Shown here piece after piece: positions 13,601 through 23,388 of a stretch of DNA of 31,244 bases. A program made the translations under genes and the position numbers. Each line of letters opens with the position of its first letter. The stretch's first letter is position 1. The notes beneath the pieces are model-generated. The model was given only the letters and a program-made list of their open reading frames with translations, did no database searches and was not told the DNA's origin. The stretch is from positions 674,688-705,931 of the forward strand of contig BMAT01007661.1 of NCBI GenBank assembly GCA_019649035.1, written 5' to 3'. This stretch comes from Elysia marginata (taxonomy: Eukaryota; Mollusca; Gastropoda; Plakobranchidae).

Positions 13601-14121
13601 CTGTCAATCTCCAACTAATGCCCACTTTCTACTTGCTAACTGTGATGCCTCCTGATCCTGGCATTGGGAAAGAGACAGGTGTTGTTTGACTTGTTAAATG
13701 AAAACTTACAATTACAAAAATGGTTGGTTCATTTCTGCCCCTGCCAATCAAAGTGCAGTATCTGCAGTGGAAACCATATGGGAGATACTGCACTTCGATT
13801 GTGAGGGGCAGATTTACAGTCAGTGGCAGATTTTGAACTTAATGCAAACAGCTTGTTTTTCATATATTTTCTTATGCTTGTTTGTTAAAACCATTTCTGA
13901 TTTTTTAATCTTTTAGGTCCTCATCAGTTGGGTATGGCCAGCCACCTGAAGATGAAATATCTACGACTGTAATTGTTATAATTGCAGCAGGTTTGGGTAT
14001 TCCTGTGATTCTCATCATCTTTGGTGGTATTTTCACTGTTGTGCGACGCCTGCGAAGTCGGTCGGGCTACCAAGCTATCAGCAGCGACTCTCTCAGTCGC
14101 AACAACCCTCAGGTCAACTAA
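4613..14121 (+). CDS. GLMP: glycosylated lysosomal membrane protein (GLMP), six exons
   Basis: Exons 4613-4699, 6360-6656, 7867-8067, 9954-10175, 10756-11048 and 13917-14121 join through GT-AG introns (phases 0,0,0,0,2) into 434 residues, close to the roughly 400 of vertebrate GLMP. The protein is a type I lysosomal membrane glycoprotein; in mammals it is the partner that stabilises the lysosomal transporter MFSD1. Recognisable family strings include QSIDDEYSPGVF, GFLQWKPVSY and FxxxNLTFG-like SFGLNGDG. Visible parts are a signal peptide (1-25), a luminal domain with sequons at N155, N176, N189, N216, N226, N338, N348 and N363, a membrane span (about 385-409), a basic stop-transfer RRLRSRS and a GYQAI sorting motif (417-421). 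The start is the first ATG of the exon and directly precedes the hydrophobic signal. No breaks are seen, so the gene appears intact. Confidence 0.94.
6360..6656 (+). CDS. GLMP: GLMP exon 2: N-terminal luminal domain
   Basis: Encodes residues 30-128. It includes two cysteines (C38, C45) and the string LYYVFSTIGIPTIVL, which parallels LHYVWSSLGP in the vertebrate protein, followed by FNWDKLM (vertebrate VNWSLL). It ends FAVAFTR (vertebrate ALVFTR). Acceptor ttacacag and donor AGA|GTGAGT are both strong. No sequon lies in this exon. Confidence 0.92.
7867..8067 (+). CDS. GLMP: GLMP exon 3: luminal domain, glycosylated
   Basis: Encodes residues 129-195, opening LIEFND (vertebrate LLEFDS) and ending NGSLSFS (vertebrate NGSLAF). 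Sequons are NFT (N155), NTT (N176) and NGS (N189). Acceptor tttcag, donor TCA|GTAAGT, phase 0. The open frame runs on past the donor to 8181, but that part is intron. Confidence 0.92.
8391..9073 (+). mobile_element. internally deleted mariner-type element in GLMP intron 3
   Basis: Ends carry matching terminal inverted repeats: cagttgccctaactatgaa is present at 8409-8427 and exactly inverted at 9038-9056. The match extends outward through an A-rich stretch to ggatga. TA dinucleotides flank the inferred limits (8389-8390 and 9074-9075), as expected for Tc1/mariner insertion. At 683 bp it is about half a full mariner, and the internal frame keeps only the transposase N-terminus. The exact outer ends could be a few bases off. 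Confidence 0.8.
8596..8940 (+). pseudogene. mariner transposase N-terminal remnant
   Basis: An 81-codon frame from an ATG matches the DNA-binding half of mariner transposases: IGSVIKCL then EIHNELYEE, CPSYSAVKFWVRRLKCGH, a degenerate D-E-P/R-S-G region, then KIKELIL. After the stop at 8839-8841 the same frame continues recognisably (DRQITIRDIVNE, YGTV) past a second stop at 8902-8904. Two helix-turn-helix regions are thus partly kept. The catalytic DD(D) domain is absent because the right inverted repeat follows soon after. It is non-functional as a transposase. Confidence 0.85.
9553..9760 (+). mobile_element. tRNA-derived SINE in GLMP intron 3
   Basis: A tRNA-like head has an A-box-like gtggctcagtggttag (about 9559-9574) and a degenerate B box around 9601-9616. 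It is followed by a body containing gttactgcc, caatttatccacac and agtccacctaatgtaaaat, a motif order frequent in molluscan SINEs. The B box has decayed, so this is probably an old, inactive copy. A true tRNA gene is unlikely because the acceptor stem does not pair. Confidence 0.7.
9954..10175 (+). CDS. GLMP: GLMP exon 4: luminal domain with SIDDEY motif
   Basis: Encodes residues 196-269. Sequons are NLT (N216) and NYT (N226); a single cysteine (C199) follows FQV. It ends with the family signature QSIDDEYSPGVF (vertebrate HSIDDEYAPAVF), the strongest single identifier in the gene. Acceptor ttcacag, donor CGA|GTAAGT. Confidence 0.94.
10756..11048 (+). CDS. GLMP: GLMP exon 5: C-terminal luminal domain
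   Basis: Encodes residues 270-366 plus two bases of W367. It carries GFLQWKPVSY (vertebrate GFAQWRPVAY) and sequons NRT (N338), NIS (N348) and NYT (N363). The donor TG|GTGAGT splits the tryptophan codon, phase 2. Confidence 0.92.
11886..12050. repeat. degenerate minisatellite, about 40-48 bp units
   Basis: Four diverged units share the core tagatgtgggataatgtt followed by an AG-rich segment. Unit spacing varies between about 36 and 48 bp. It lies in GLMP intron 5. The repeated IIPHL on the opposite strand is an artefact of the repeat. Confidence 0.7.
12731..12775 (+). mobile_element. LINE/SINE-like 3' tail
   Basis: The string gaatttcccctagtggga followed by tcaatattgaatttt resembles the 'aatttccc..gggattaataaa' tail shared by many invertebrate LINEs and their SINE partners. 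No body is recognisable upstream, so it would be a 5'-truncated copy. Confidence 0.4.
12895..12960 (+). mobile_element. tRNA-like SINE head remnant
   Basis: An A-box-like tggcaaggcggtggg (12901-12915) and a B-box-like ggttggaatc (12939-12948) are spaced as in a tRNA promoter. No cloverleaf closes convincingly, so a SINE remnant is preferred over a tRNA gene. Confidence 0.4.
13734..13812. repeat. intronic inverted repeat / hairpin, 30-bp arms
   Basis: Arms 13734-13763 and 13783-13812 are reverse complements except at three positions and enclose a 19-base loop. The transcript of either strand would fold into a stable 79-nt stem-loop within GLMP intron 5, ending 105 bases before exon 6. It could be a microRNA-type precursor or the ends of a tiny inverted-repeat element. 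Confidence 0.85.
13917..14121 (+). CDS. GLMP: GLMP exon 6: membrane span and lysosomal tail
   Basis: Encodes residues 367-434 and the TAA stop. A 25-residue hydrophobic span (385-409) is followed by RRLRSRS and GYQAI, matching the vertebrate C-terminal YQSI sorting signal. Unlike the vertebrate protein, which ends one residue after its motif, this tail continues 13 residues (SSDSLSRNNPQVN). Confidence 0.92.
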
Positions 14122-17100
14122 GCTCCGCTTGACTTGAGTGTCCTGCCCTTTCCCTCACTCCCAAAATCTCTTTATCCCTTCTCTCCTATAATATTACAGG
14201 GATGCCCCTTTTCAGTTATTATGCGTTTTTTCCTTTTTATTTTCAGCCTTCAAAACTAAATGAACAAACAAATTTGAAAAAGATTGATCCCATGTATATT
14301 TTTTAAAACATTGCCATGATTTTCAGTCATTTTCAGTGAATTTGAGTGGCATCCCTGAATATTATTACAAACTATCTTCTGTTTGTGGCACAGCAATCCA
14401 AAATGTCAAAAAACTTTATGTTAGGAGTTGAAACTAGATTGCCGGGAGTGCCAGGTGTCAATGATTTTCAGTAAAATATTAAGATTCTTCCACACCAATT
14501 TTCTATGATTTTAATAAAAGCATTTAAAAAATTAAATATTCACCTATTTCATCAATTAAAAGAATTAAATCTCCCACCATTGTTCAGTGTTTTTGAAATA
14601 GAGAAATCTTTTCTGAGCCTTTATTTCCTTTTTTAAAAATTTAAAAAATTGGATCTCTGTAAGTCACTTGTTCTTTCTCATCTCATCTTATCTTCTCTTA
14701 TTGCATTACTTGCTAACAATGCTATTGAGCAAATTATTCTTTAATTGACGTTGTCAGCATTTTTTTCAACTAAAAAGTCTTTCACATTGTAAATCAAACT
14801 CTGTCCTAGTTAATGGTTTGTGTCTTTAACATTTTTCTTCGCATGAGATAAAGTGACATTTGCTTTAGGTGGTTAAAAGGTTTTAGACTACATAGATATA
14901 TGACCACCAACCTGAACCTAGACATAAATTTTGAACTATGTCCTGAATAAAAATTTGTTGTCTATGCATTAAAGGAATCATAGCTATTTTGTAAAAAGTA
15001 GTATATGTGTATAACAAACTTTAGTCGTGTACTGGTTATTAATTCATCATTATAAACCCAATGCAATTGTGTGATCCTGTTTTAAAGCACCATTCCTGTT
15101 TCATGGCACATCATTGTACAAAGTTCTTGAAAACTGAGTATGCCTCTTGTAAACCATAGCTACAAAAGAGGAAAAGATTTAGGTTTCTTTGTAGTGACTT
15201 AAAATGATGCCTTTGGTGAAAAAGAAAAAAGAAATCCCTGAGTTACCTGTTCTTAGGATTAAAGTTCTATTTTGACAACTCAATTTCTTATTGTTGAAAT
15301 AGTTTTAATAAAATTTCAAATAAAAAATTGTTTAAATTTTAAACTTAAATGAATGAAAGTTTTTTTGCCAACAGATGCTCAAGCAGTTAAATTATAATAA
15401 ATTGAAACTACTGGTTTTCTAAAAGTTTGATCGTCTCATTTATTGTATTGTGTTACTGTCTTGCCTCTATCTTTCAATGGGTGTGTCCTTTATTTTTTAT
15501 CCATTTGATTTAGTATTCGTTTTAGATCATAATTAGTGCTCTTGTTTTGATTTGCCTGAAATATCAGCTGACACTGGACAATAGATTTATATCTAATTTT
15601 CCTTTGATAAGGATATCCGTGTTGACTTTTTATAGACATGTACCTTGTAACGAGAGAAAATCAACTCACATCATATTGACACAATATAGAATCCACTCAT
15701 TTTTGGTGTGTTCCACTTTATATGTTTTGTTTACCTATGATTATTTCTACATCTCACAATTAGTTCAAATTAGTGTCATGTTTGAATGTTCACTTTGATC
15801 TTTTCTGCAATCTGTATTTCTGAGGTTCCATAAAATTTAAAATTTATAATTTTGTATAGTTGACTCTATCATGGACAGATCACTCACTCATCATATAAGT
15901 TACAGCTCATTGCTTGTTACATTTTTGTTTGTGATTGATTCAATGAAACAAATCATTAGTATAATGCGTTTGACATTCATACTAGAAAGTTTTTATCATG
16001 ATATAAAATTATAAACTCGGAATTATTCAATTCATTTTGCTCTCAATTTTTAATGAAAATTACTCATCATAGCGAGTAGCTTCAACTGGGCTGAGCTGTT
16101 GGTTCCAACAGACCCGTAAGTCTTTCAAAGTCTACCTCTTAAGCCAATGTGCCTATGATCACCTTTTAAAAAATTTAGCATCTCATTTGCAAGTATATGT
16201 ATAATTTCAGTCATTTCACTGCTCTGTCATGTACCTTTGAACTTAATACAAGTGGTAGGGGAATTGTCTCAAACTGAGGGGAATATTTTGGTTTTGAAAA
16301 AAAATGTGTCCTCTGTTTTGAACCTTGTTTTTTAGTTAGTGCTTGCCAACAATTGCCTCTAGAGAACTTTCTAGATTGACAGGTCTAGGGACAACATCAA
16401 ACAGTCTTAATGTAAAAATATACTTAGAAAGAAACAAGAATAATTTAATTTGCCTTTTAAAGCAATATTTCCAGGAGATGCCACTAGTAAGTACACTGTT
16501 TGTGTCTTTGTTTGCGAAATGGGATCAGTCATCACTACAAATATACAGGAGCGTATAAATGGGTGTTATAGCATTGACGCACCCTTGGCGTGTGGCACGA
16601 AGCAAAGAGTTATAACTAGGCCCACACCCCCAACTTGCAGCAAGGTGGGAAAAGGTTATTGATCTTACAAAATTGCATGGAATGGGTCTGAATTATGAGT
16701 CATTAAGCTGTTAAAAGGCATGGTAGATAAATACCTGGTAACCTAATCTTGCATAAAACTACCCAAGTGAGTTTTGAATCATATCATTTTGAATAAATGC
16801 TGTAAAGAAGCTGCTTTCTAGGTCACAGATTTTCATGCTTTGTCAAAAGGGAAATTTTAAAAGCTTTTTAAGCCTTGTCATTATTGAGTTAGAAATTAAT
16901 TCAGAAAACACATTTGTTTATTAATGCTGTCATTGTGGTATCACTCAATAACTACAAAAATTTCAGGTATTAGTCTTCTTGTTTCGTTTATAAAACACTT
17001 AAAGATATTGAGAAGGTTGCATGTAATTACATGGCTTATTGGCTTCCAAAATATTTTTGTTTAAATTTTCAGTAATTTTTTTATTTATTTTTGTCGTACA

Positions 17101-17643
17101 GTTCTTTTAAAGTCTATATTTGTGCATGTTCCGGAAAAAAAAAAATCAAATTAGAGGGTCTTTGTAACATAATACATGTATATTAGATTTTATGTTTCCC
17201 CCCAAAAATTGTTTCTGATTTGTTATTGAAAACTGCTTTAAATACATTACAAGTGATCCTTTTTGTGGGTACATCTATGAACACAAAATAATAATCCCTT
17301 CCTTCCTTTAAAACTCTGTCCTTCACCTGATGTTTGTGTTGCTTACGATTGTGTGCATAAGAGATTTATTCACCCTTAATTTGACACTGAAAATTTTAAT
17401 TATTATGTAGCATTTTTTAAATTAGCTTATGAAAATTTGATACAGTAATTTAATTTGGTAAGTGTAAGTTTCATTGTAATGTGTAGCTGCTTAAATGTAC
17501 AAAGTGAAATAGTGTGTAATATCATTTATTTGGAATCATTCATTGGATTGAAACCTAAGAACTTTAATCTTAGTTATGTGTGACAAGTTGTGCAATTGAG
17601 CAAAGCAAATCATTTATTCGAGGATTTAAGCCTTCATATAATA
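14122..17643 (+). other. GLMP 3' untranslated and downstream region
   Basis: AT-rich, without supported genes. Candidate polyadenylation signals AATAAA occur at 14513-14518, 14946-14951, 15307-15312, 15319-15324 and 15396-15401. The first would give a 3' UTR of about 400 bases. Where the transcript really ends cannot be told from sequence. Short open frames (for example 15547-15798 and 16343-16662) show no protein-like features. Confidence 0.5.
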
Positions 17644-18277
17644 CAGTGGAATCCGCGAGAAGTCAACTCGCTTGAAGTCAACTCTCGGTTAAAGTCAACA
17701 CTTTGCAACGGTCCCGTTTTTTTCCTTCTTTATTTAAGTTACATTATTTCGCATTCGGTCAACAGCTTCGGACCCATTTTCGCTTAAAGTCAACATCTCG
17801 TGGTCAATTTGAAAGATAAAGAGAGACCCCCAGATGGGTCTTGGNNNNNNNNNNNNNNNNNNNNNNNNNNNNNNNNNNNNNNNNNNNNNNNNNNNNNNNN
17901 NNNNNNNNNNNNNNNNNNNNNNNNNNNNNNNNNNNNNNNNNNNNNNNNNNNNNNNNNNNNNNNNNNNNNNNNNNNNNNNNNNNNNNNNNNNNNNNNNNNN
18001 NNNNNNNNNNNNNNNNNNNNNNNNNNNNNNNNNNNNNNNNNNNNNNNNNNNNNNNNNNNNNNNNNNNNNNNNNNNNNNNNNNNNNNNNNNNNNNNNNNNN
18101 NNNNNNNNNNNNNNNNNNNNNNNNNNNNNNNNNNNNNNNNNNNNNNNNNNNNNNNNNNNNNNNNNNNNNNNNNNNNNNNNNNNNNNNNNNNNNNNNNNNN
18201 NNNNNNNNNNNNNNNNNNNNNNNNNNNNNNNNNACTTTTTTCGGTCCCGAGGTGTTGACTTTATCCGGATTCCACTG
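17644..18277. mobile_element. pogo/Tigger-like DNA transposon, core unsequenced
   Basis: Both ends begin cagtggaatcc (17644-17654 and inverted at 18267-18277), flanked by TA on each side (17642-17643 and 18278-18279). Inside, aagtcaac recurs at least four times near the left end and once near the right, and ggtcccg occurs near both ends. TA duplication with cagt-starting ends and frameshifted 'aagtcaac' subterminal repeats resemble Tigger/pogo elements. The centre is an N run, so size, family and coding content are unknown. Confidence 0.75.
17845..18233. other. assembly gap (389 N)
   Basis: A run of undetermined bases inside the transposon. Any open frame spanning it is meaningless. The gap length may be an estimate. 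Confidence 1.
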
Positions 18278-18279
18278 TA

Positions 18280-21200
18280 TTGCTATTGGCTTTCATATTT
18301 GAATGAGTTAGAAAGTCTTCTTTGGCGTCATTAAGGGCTCATATCATTATATATTACAATGTATATGTACTTTGAGATTCATCATAACGCTGATGAACTT
18401 TCATTGTGCTCAAAGAGCTTTAGATAACAAGGCTTTATTGTCTTGACATAAAAAAATTGTACCTGCATTTTTCTGTCTTTTTAGTGAAACAAAACTAGGG
18501 AACACATGAGTGAGGCAGCAACAGTTGGATTTGAGAGGAAACATAAGATGAATCATCCATCATCAAAGAAATTTTTTTTCAATACTGCTTTACATTGGTA
18601 ATGTACATGTATGGAATGTTTGAAACTTTTTGCTGGAAATTTTCTTTTTTTTTTTAATTTCTGTAAGTAGATGCTGCCCTAGTTGCCAAAGGCAAGAAGG
18701 GTAGTAAGTATCATAGATAAAGTTTCATGTGGTCATTCTGTTATCAAAGATACTGTGTGTTATTAAGTTGCTCTTCTTGTGGTGTATATCAAAGTATGGA
18801 AGACAAGTAAAGCTTGATTGTGTGTTTGAAAGTGTCCATGAGGGCAAATAAATCTATGTAAACTCTGCATTTTATGAAATGCAAGACCTTATCTTTGAGT
18901 ATGGACAAACTTTGCACTTTTCTATTTCAAATTGTCTTTTAGTCATAAATACCCTAAAGATATAATACTCACAGGTTTTTAATCTGTTTTATATTCCAGA
19001 CTTTAGAGGGTTATGTTGTCGAACCTTAATGAAAGTATTTTTTCTCCATGGTCAAGTAACCCTGGCTAGTTCTGATAAACATGAAGAATTATAACCCAAC
19101 TAACATCTTACTAATCTTGTAGTACATGCATCCAATTGCAGAAAAGTTATTGGGGAAATCCAAATTTTAAACAGGTTTGTTCTACATGGCAAGGAATTCA
19201 TTTTAACTCTTAGACAAGCCTGCTGTCGTGCCCAAATATAGTAAAAATCCCCCTGGTTTTAACTGATCTTGAACTCTAGAAATAATTGTAGAGCAATGCA
19301 ACCCTAGTTTTTAAGACCTAAGTGCTCAATGCTTAGTGTTTTTCTTGATTGAATTACATGTACCACTACACATGTATTTTGTTAGATTTCTACTTTTCAT
19401 ATGCCAGGTACAGGTTTGATGATGGGTGTAAAACTTTCAATAATCAATGTTTCTGAGAACAGACTGGAGGGTTCATCAATGTTGACAGATTGTAACAGGT
19501 TGAATAAATAAAAGTTCTGTTTGAAAACCCTTCTCATGTGAATAGCTTAGTTTAGAGTAATACACGTACATGCAATTGCTATTAAATTGTTACAATGAGT
19601 TTATGAACATTTTCCCCGTTTTTTTTTCTTCAAAGAATTTTTTTGGCTTTATAGCTAAACCAAAAAAGTACATGTAATAAATTTATTTTTATTTCAAAAC
19701 TTTAACGATGACTATTCATAATCACTGTGTGTTGGGTCTTTTTTTGGCCATGGTGAAAAGTTTTGTTTTTGAACAGCTGTCTAGGGGAAAAAACTCATTC
19801 TCTTGCTACAAGTACTATCTGTTATGTGTCAGTTGTTAAAGATGTAAATTCCAATAAGAAAATTCTTTTAAGTACTGATTCACAGTTTCTTTTGGTGTTA
19901 CAGAACTGAGACATAAATGCACATTTTAAATGGTAATAATCAGAAATGTGAATCTTAGACTGAGAGAATCACCATAATCATGTTGTTTTATATGTTAGAT
20001 CATAAAAAAATGCTTTGTCCAAAAAAAGTAAACATCCTTGAATCTGAAAATTGCAGCATCCAACTCATTTACTTGTAGATTGGTTGCTGACCTCTTGGCA
20101 ACAAATTCAAGTTGTACAAGTATATACATCCTGATGATCTTTGAAGAGGGAAAAAGCGCGTTGAAATAGAGGATAGGAAAAAGATAGGAGTGACTGGGAG
20201 GTGATAAGACGCGAAATCGGGGGAGAGTTTCAAAGAGACTGAACGAGAAAAGAAGAGGGGTGGGCTTATAAAATTTAAAATATGATTTTTAACGTTTCTT
20301 CTTTCTTGACTTAAAATTAATAGCTAAAGAATTAAACGAAAGTAGCGCCTGGACGTCGTTGAAAGGAAACACATGGAAGAGAGATAAAGACGGGTAAAGG
20401 ACGGTGTTGTGTCAAATGATGTGATTGTGTACATTTAATTTTTCAGAGAAGAATATACATGTATGTAAAAAAAATACAAAAAATTGGGGGAGAGGTCATT
20501 TTATACTTTCATAGACCGTTTATCTCATACTGTCGGGAAAAAGGGGGACGGGATTTAAAAGCAGAGGAATAGGCAGAGAGATAAGGAAACTGTAAGTAAT
20601 GTTTTTCAGATACATATAGGTCAACGATAGATAACTGTACAATATACTCAAAACTCATGCATAGAGCACTAAGCGAGAAAAAAAAAACTTTACATAGGTT
20701 GTGTAGCAAACCCTGTGAAATAGTTAAATGTAATAATGTTAAATATAGATCCGTTTTAAGTTCATAGAACGGGCTTTCAGCTACATTGTAGTACGTAATA
20801 GTGTGCATTTTCAAATAGGTCTATGTAAACCCCAAATAGGATATTTGAAACCTAACCTTGGCTAGAGGTAGATGCTTTACTTTAAAAAGATTTAGTCTGT
20901 CTGAATCTGGGACACTAATTTTTTTCCCAAAGCTATAAGCTTTACATGAACAACTGTTGCTAAAACTATACATGTAATTGCTTTCTCCTCTACCGGTACT
21001 TCTTTTAACACTAACAGTATTTTACATGTCTTCAAGCACAGTCGAATGCGTAAATGAGGCTAACAAAAGGTCATGATTCTTTCGTTTGTGATAAAGGACG
21101 AAGTATCTTAAGAGGTGGAAAAGAAAATGAGACCGCTAAATTAAAAAAAAAGCTTTTACCCCAGATCTATTTCAAATTAAATCGCTGTGCCTTATAGATT

Positions 21201-21421
21201 TTTGTTTAAACTGCCTTGCAGGTTAAAAGAAAGGAAATCAAAATTTCAAATCTGTAACTTTTTTGTCCTCTGCTACAACGGATAAATTTTGAGTATGACC
21301 ATTTATGTATTTCTTGGTCAACCCATTTCTCACAAAGCAACGTGATGCATTAAAACAGATAATATATATACATGTAGATCAAATAATCATATCCATGGTT
21401 TTATTATGATATAAAACTTAA
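18280..21421. other. intergenic AT-rich region
   Basis: No supported gene or RNA. It holds five TACATGTA palindromes and a purine-rich stretch at about 20140-20265 (GA-rich on the + strand, not a simple repeat). The open frame on the - strand at 20509-20814 has no recognisable features or splice context. Confidence 0.6.
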
Positions 21422-21768
21422 AGCGTCACACTTGGAGAACGGAAATTGTCTATGGTCCCCAATTAATAAAAATAAAACAGAGGCAATAGCAAACATTCAA
21501 CGACGGGCAACAAAACTAGGATCAGAAATATCAAATCTCAGCTACGAGTAAAACTAGCTGTAAGCCTTGGACCTCGCAAGCATAGTATAGAAGACTATGA
21601 AAAGATTTGATAGAAGCATACAAACTATCAAACGGTTTCTATAACGTTAATGTTGAAGACTATCTTCTATTAAATGAAGATACTACAATGTATAACAAGA
21701 GGTTATTGCTACAAACTCGCGAAATAAAACGGCCATCTAGATATGAGAAAAAAATACTATGGTCTTAG
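21422..21768 (+). mobile_element. LINE reverse-transcriptase C-terminal remnant
   Basis: Broken frames read LENGNCLWSP, then IQRRATKL and SNLSYE, then after a shift LGPRKHSIEDY and LIEAYKLSNGFYNV, then LLQTREIKRPSRYEKKI. This order (LE-G-x-x-WSP, QRRATK, LSYE-RL, R-x-D-LIE-YK, TR...) is the conserved tail of Jockey/CR1-group reverse transcriptases. Several stops and frameshifts make it a dead fragment. It stops where the next element begins. Confidence 0.65.
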
Positions 21769-22096
21769 CCCGTTGCATAGCGCGAGCACTCGCCATGAGC
21801 AGGCAAACCGTTTGCCTCAAACATTCTCCATCTTAGGCAACGCTCTTACTCTTATCGGCGAGCCTTTTTTAAAATGGCGACCACTGGCAAAATCATTGGG
21901 CCAAATCAATAAAAGACTGTCTATGTCAGGAAACTTGTTCATTAAATTGCGTTGGATACATAGTTTTAGTAAAAGTAAAGATCGGCGAAATGTCTCTTCA
22001 GGAAATAGCGCCATGAAAATTAAGCCAATCAGCGTTGTAAGTTCGCGCATAGGGCGATCGGAAAACTGTTCGCGACCGCTCGCGCTACGCAATGGG
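21769..22096. mobile_element. non-autonomous terminal-inverted-repeat element (MITE-like)
   Basis: The left end cccgttgcatagcgcgagc is matched at the right end by the inverse of cccattgcgtagcgcgagc, with two differences, and TCGC follows shortly inside both. The 328-bp interior has more CpG than its surroundings and no transposase. No clear target-site duplication is seen, so the superfamily cannot be assigned. The open frames across it on both strands look like by-products. Confidence 0.7.
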
Positions 22097-22967
22097 TCTG
22101 TAGAGTAGACTCCCAAAATCACTGTCACTGCCCCATATTAAAAAACCAAGTCTTCAAACTACTGAGAAATATAACTTATGCATGAATTTTCCTCTCCAAC
22201 CATTTCTTTAATCTCCAGAAGTCAATGAGGATCGGGATCAAACCATCGTCGCGCCCCCCGGCTCATCAAAATGGTTCATCATTTATTCCTGTACATTGTA
22301 GGCTATTAAATTTATCTTATTTCTGAAAACTTCTTTCTACATCACAAACGAAAGATTATCGATACCTCGTAACAAACTCAAAAACTGACATGATTTTTCA
22401 AAGAATATTTTAAACACTAATATATGTATAAACGTAAATTGCTAACCAAATAAAATCTTAAAAAAAAAAAAACCTCGCCAACGGCAACAACAATAACGAA
22501 TTACATGCACATATATACTGCCTAATCCTGATAAAATAAACACTTTTGGATTCAGAAGATTTACATGAGTGGTAAGTTTATTCATTTCAAATGGTAAACA
22601 ATCAAGCAAAGTAGTAAACGTATTCGACATAGGTATATGCATGCATACTGGAGGGGAGAAACCGCGGCGAAACCTATCAGTTCCCTCCATTTTTCTTCCT
22701 CAAGCAAAACACACACATACACCTTTTCCAATTCATTTCTCCTTTTCACTCGGCTATTTTGTGTTGAATTAATGAAAAATAGGGTTGAATTTGTTGATAT
22801 TTACAGAGGCAATGTCATTTCATTTTGAAAGAAGAAGGGACAAAACTGGGCGCTGTCGCAGCTGTGCGGTGTTTATTCTAAGATTGCAGTTGACTATGAA
22901 GGTACATGTTTCTTGTTAACCCATCTGTAAATGGTCCGCGATTTTCATAAGCCATCAGAAAAGTATA
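22097..22967. other. intergenic, no gene seen
   Basis: AT-rich with an A11 run near 22460. Open frames at 22442-22690 (-) and 22569-22828 (+) overlap each other and show no family motif or usable splice context. Confidence 0.55.
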
Positions 22968-23280
22968 TCACGTCGTGGTCTAAAGGTAGACGCTCGACTT
23001 TCGCACCGAGAGGTCAGGGGTTCGAGGCCTGCTTTAGGCAGGTCGACGTTTAGTTCTTGAGAAAAACTATTTACACATATTTCTTCGCCTCACTCATGCG
23101 TTAAAGGAGTATCCTACTACAGGCAGTGAAAGATCTTGTCAGAATGCTAAAGTGGTGCGCTTTACTTGCTGCTCCTTTGTGAGTTTAGAAGGTAATTTGG
23201 TTGGTAATGGAGTGTCGGGGAGCCCATGTGAAGCGCTTAGAGCATATTAGTGGATATGTGCTATATAAAAACTCTATTTA
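22968..23280 (+). mobile_element. tRNA-derived SINE
   Basis: The head has an A box (tggtctaaaggtaga, about 22976-22990) and an intact B box (ggttcgaggcc, 23019-23029). The 3' part contains gtgaagcgcttagagc and gtgctatataaa (about 23230-23270), a tail frequent in invertebrate SINEs and LINEs. The head differs from that of the intron 3 SINE, so the two belong to different families. Confidence 0.75.
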
Positions 23281-23308
23281 CTTCTCTTAAAGCTTCGATT
23301 TACACAGA

Positions 23309-23388
23309 AATACAAAACAGTAAAACTTTGAAATTGCGCCTTTGCCTGAATACAAAACAGTATATCTTTGAAATTGCACCTTTGCCTG
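23309..23388. repeat. 40-bp tandem duplication
   Basis: Two adjacent copies (23309-23348, 23349-23388) starting aatacaaaacagta and ending ctttgcctg, with only a few differences. Confidence 0.9.

Noticed and set aside
17800-18334. Open frames of 150-166 codons across 17.8-18.3 kb
   Set aside because: They consist almost wholly of undetermined bases.
21743-22128. Overlapping 121- and 103-codon frames on opposite strands
   Set aside because: They lie inside the inverted-repeat element and show no family features; the higher GC content there leaves fewer stops.
22976-23040. A functional tRNA gene
   Set aside because: Both promoter boxes are present, but the arms do not close into a full cloverleaf and SINE-type sequence follows.
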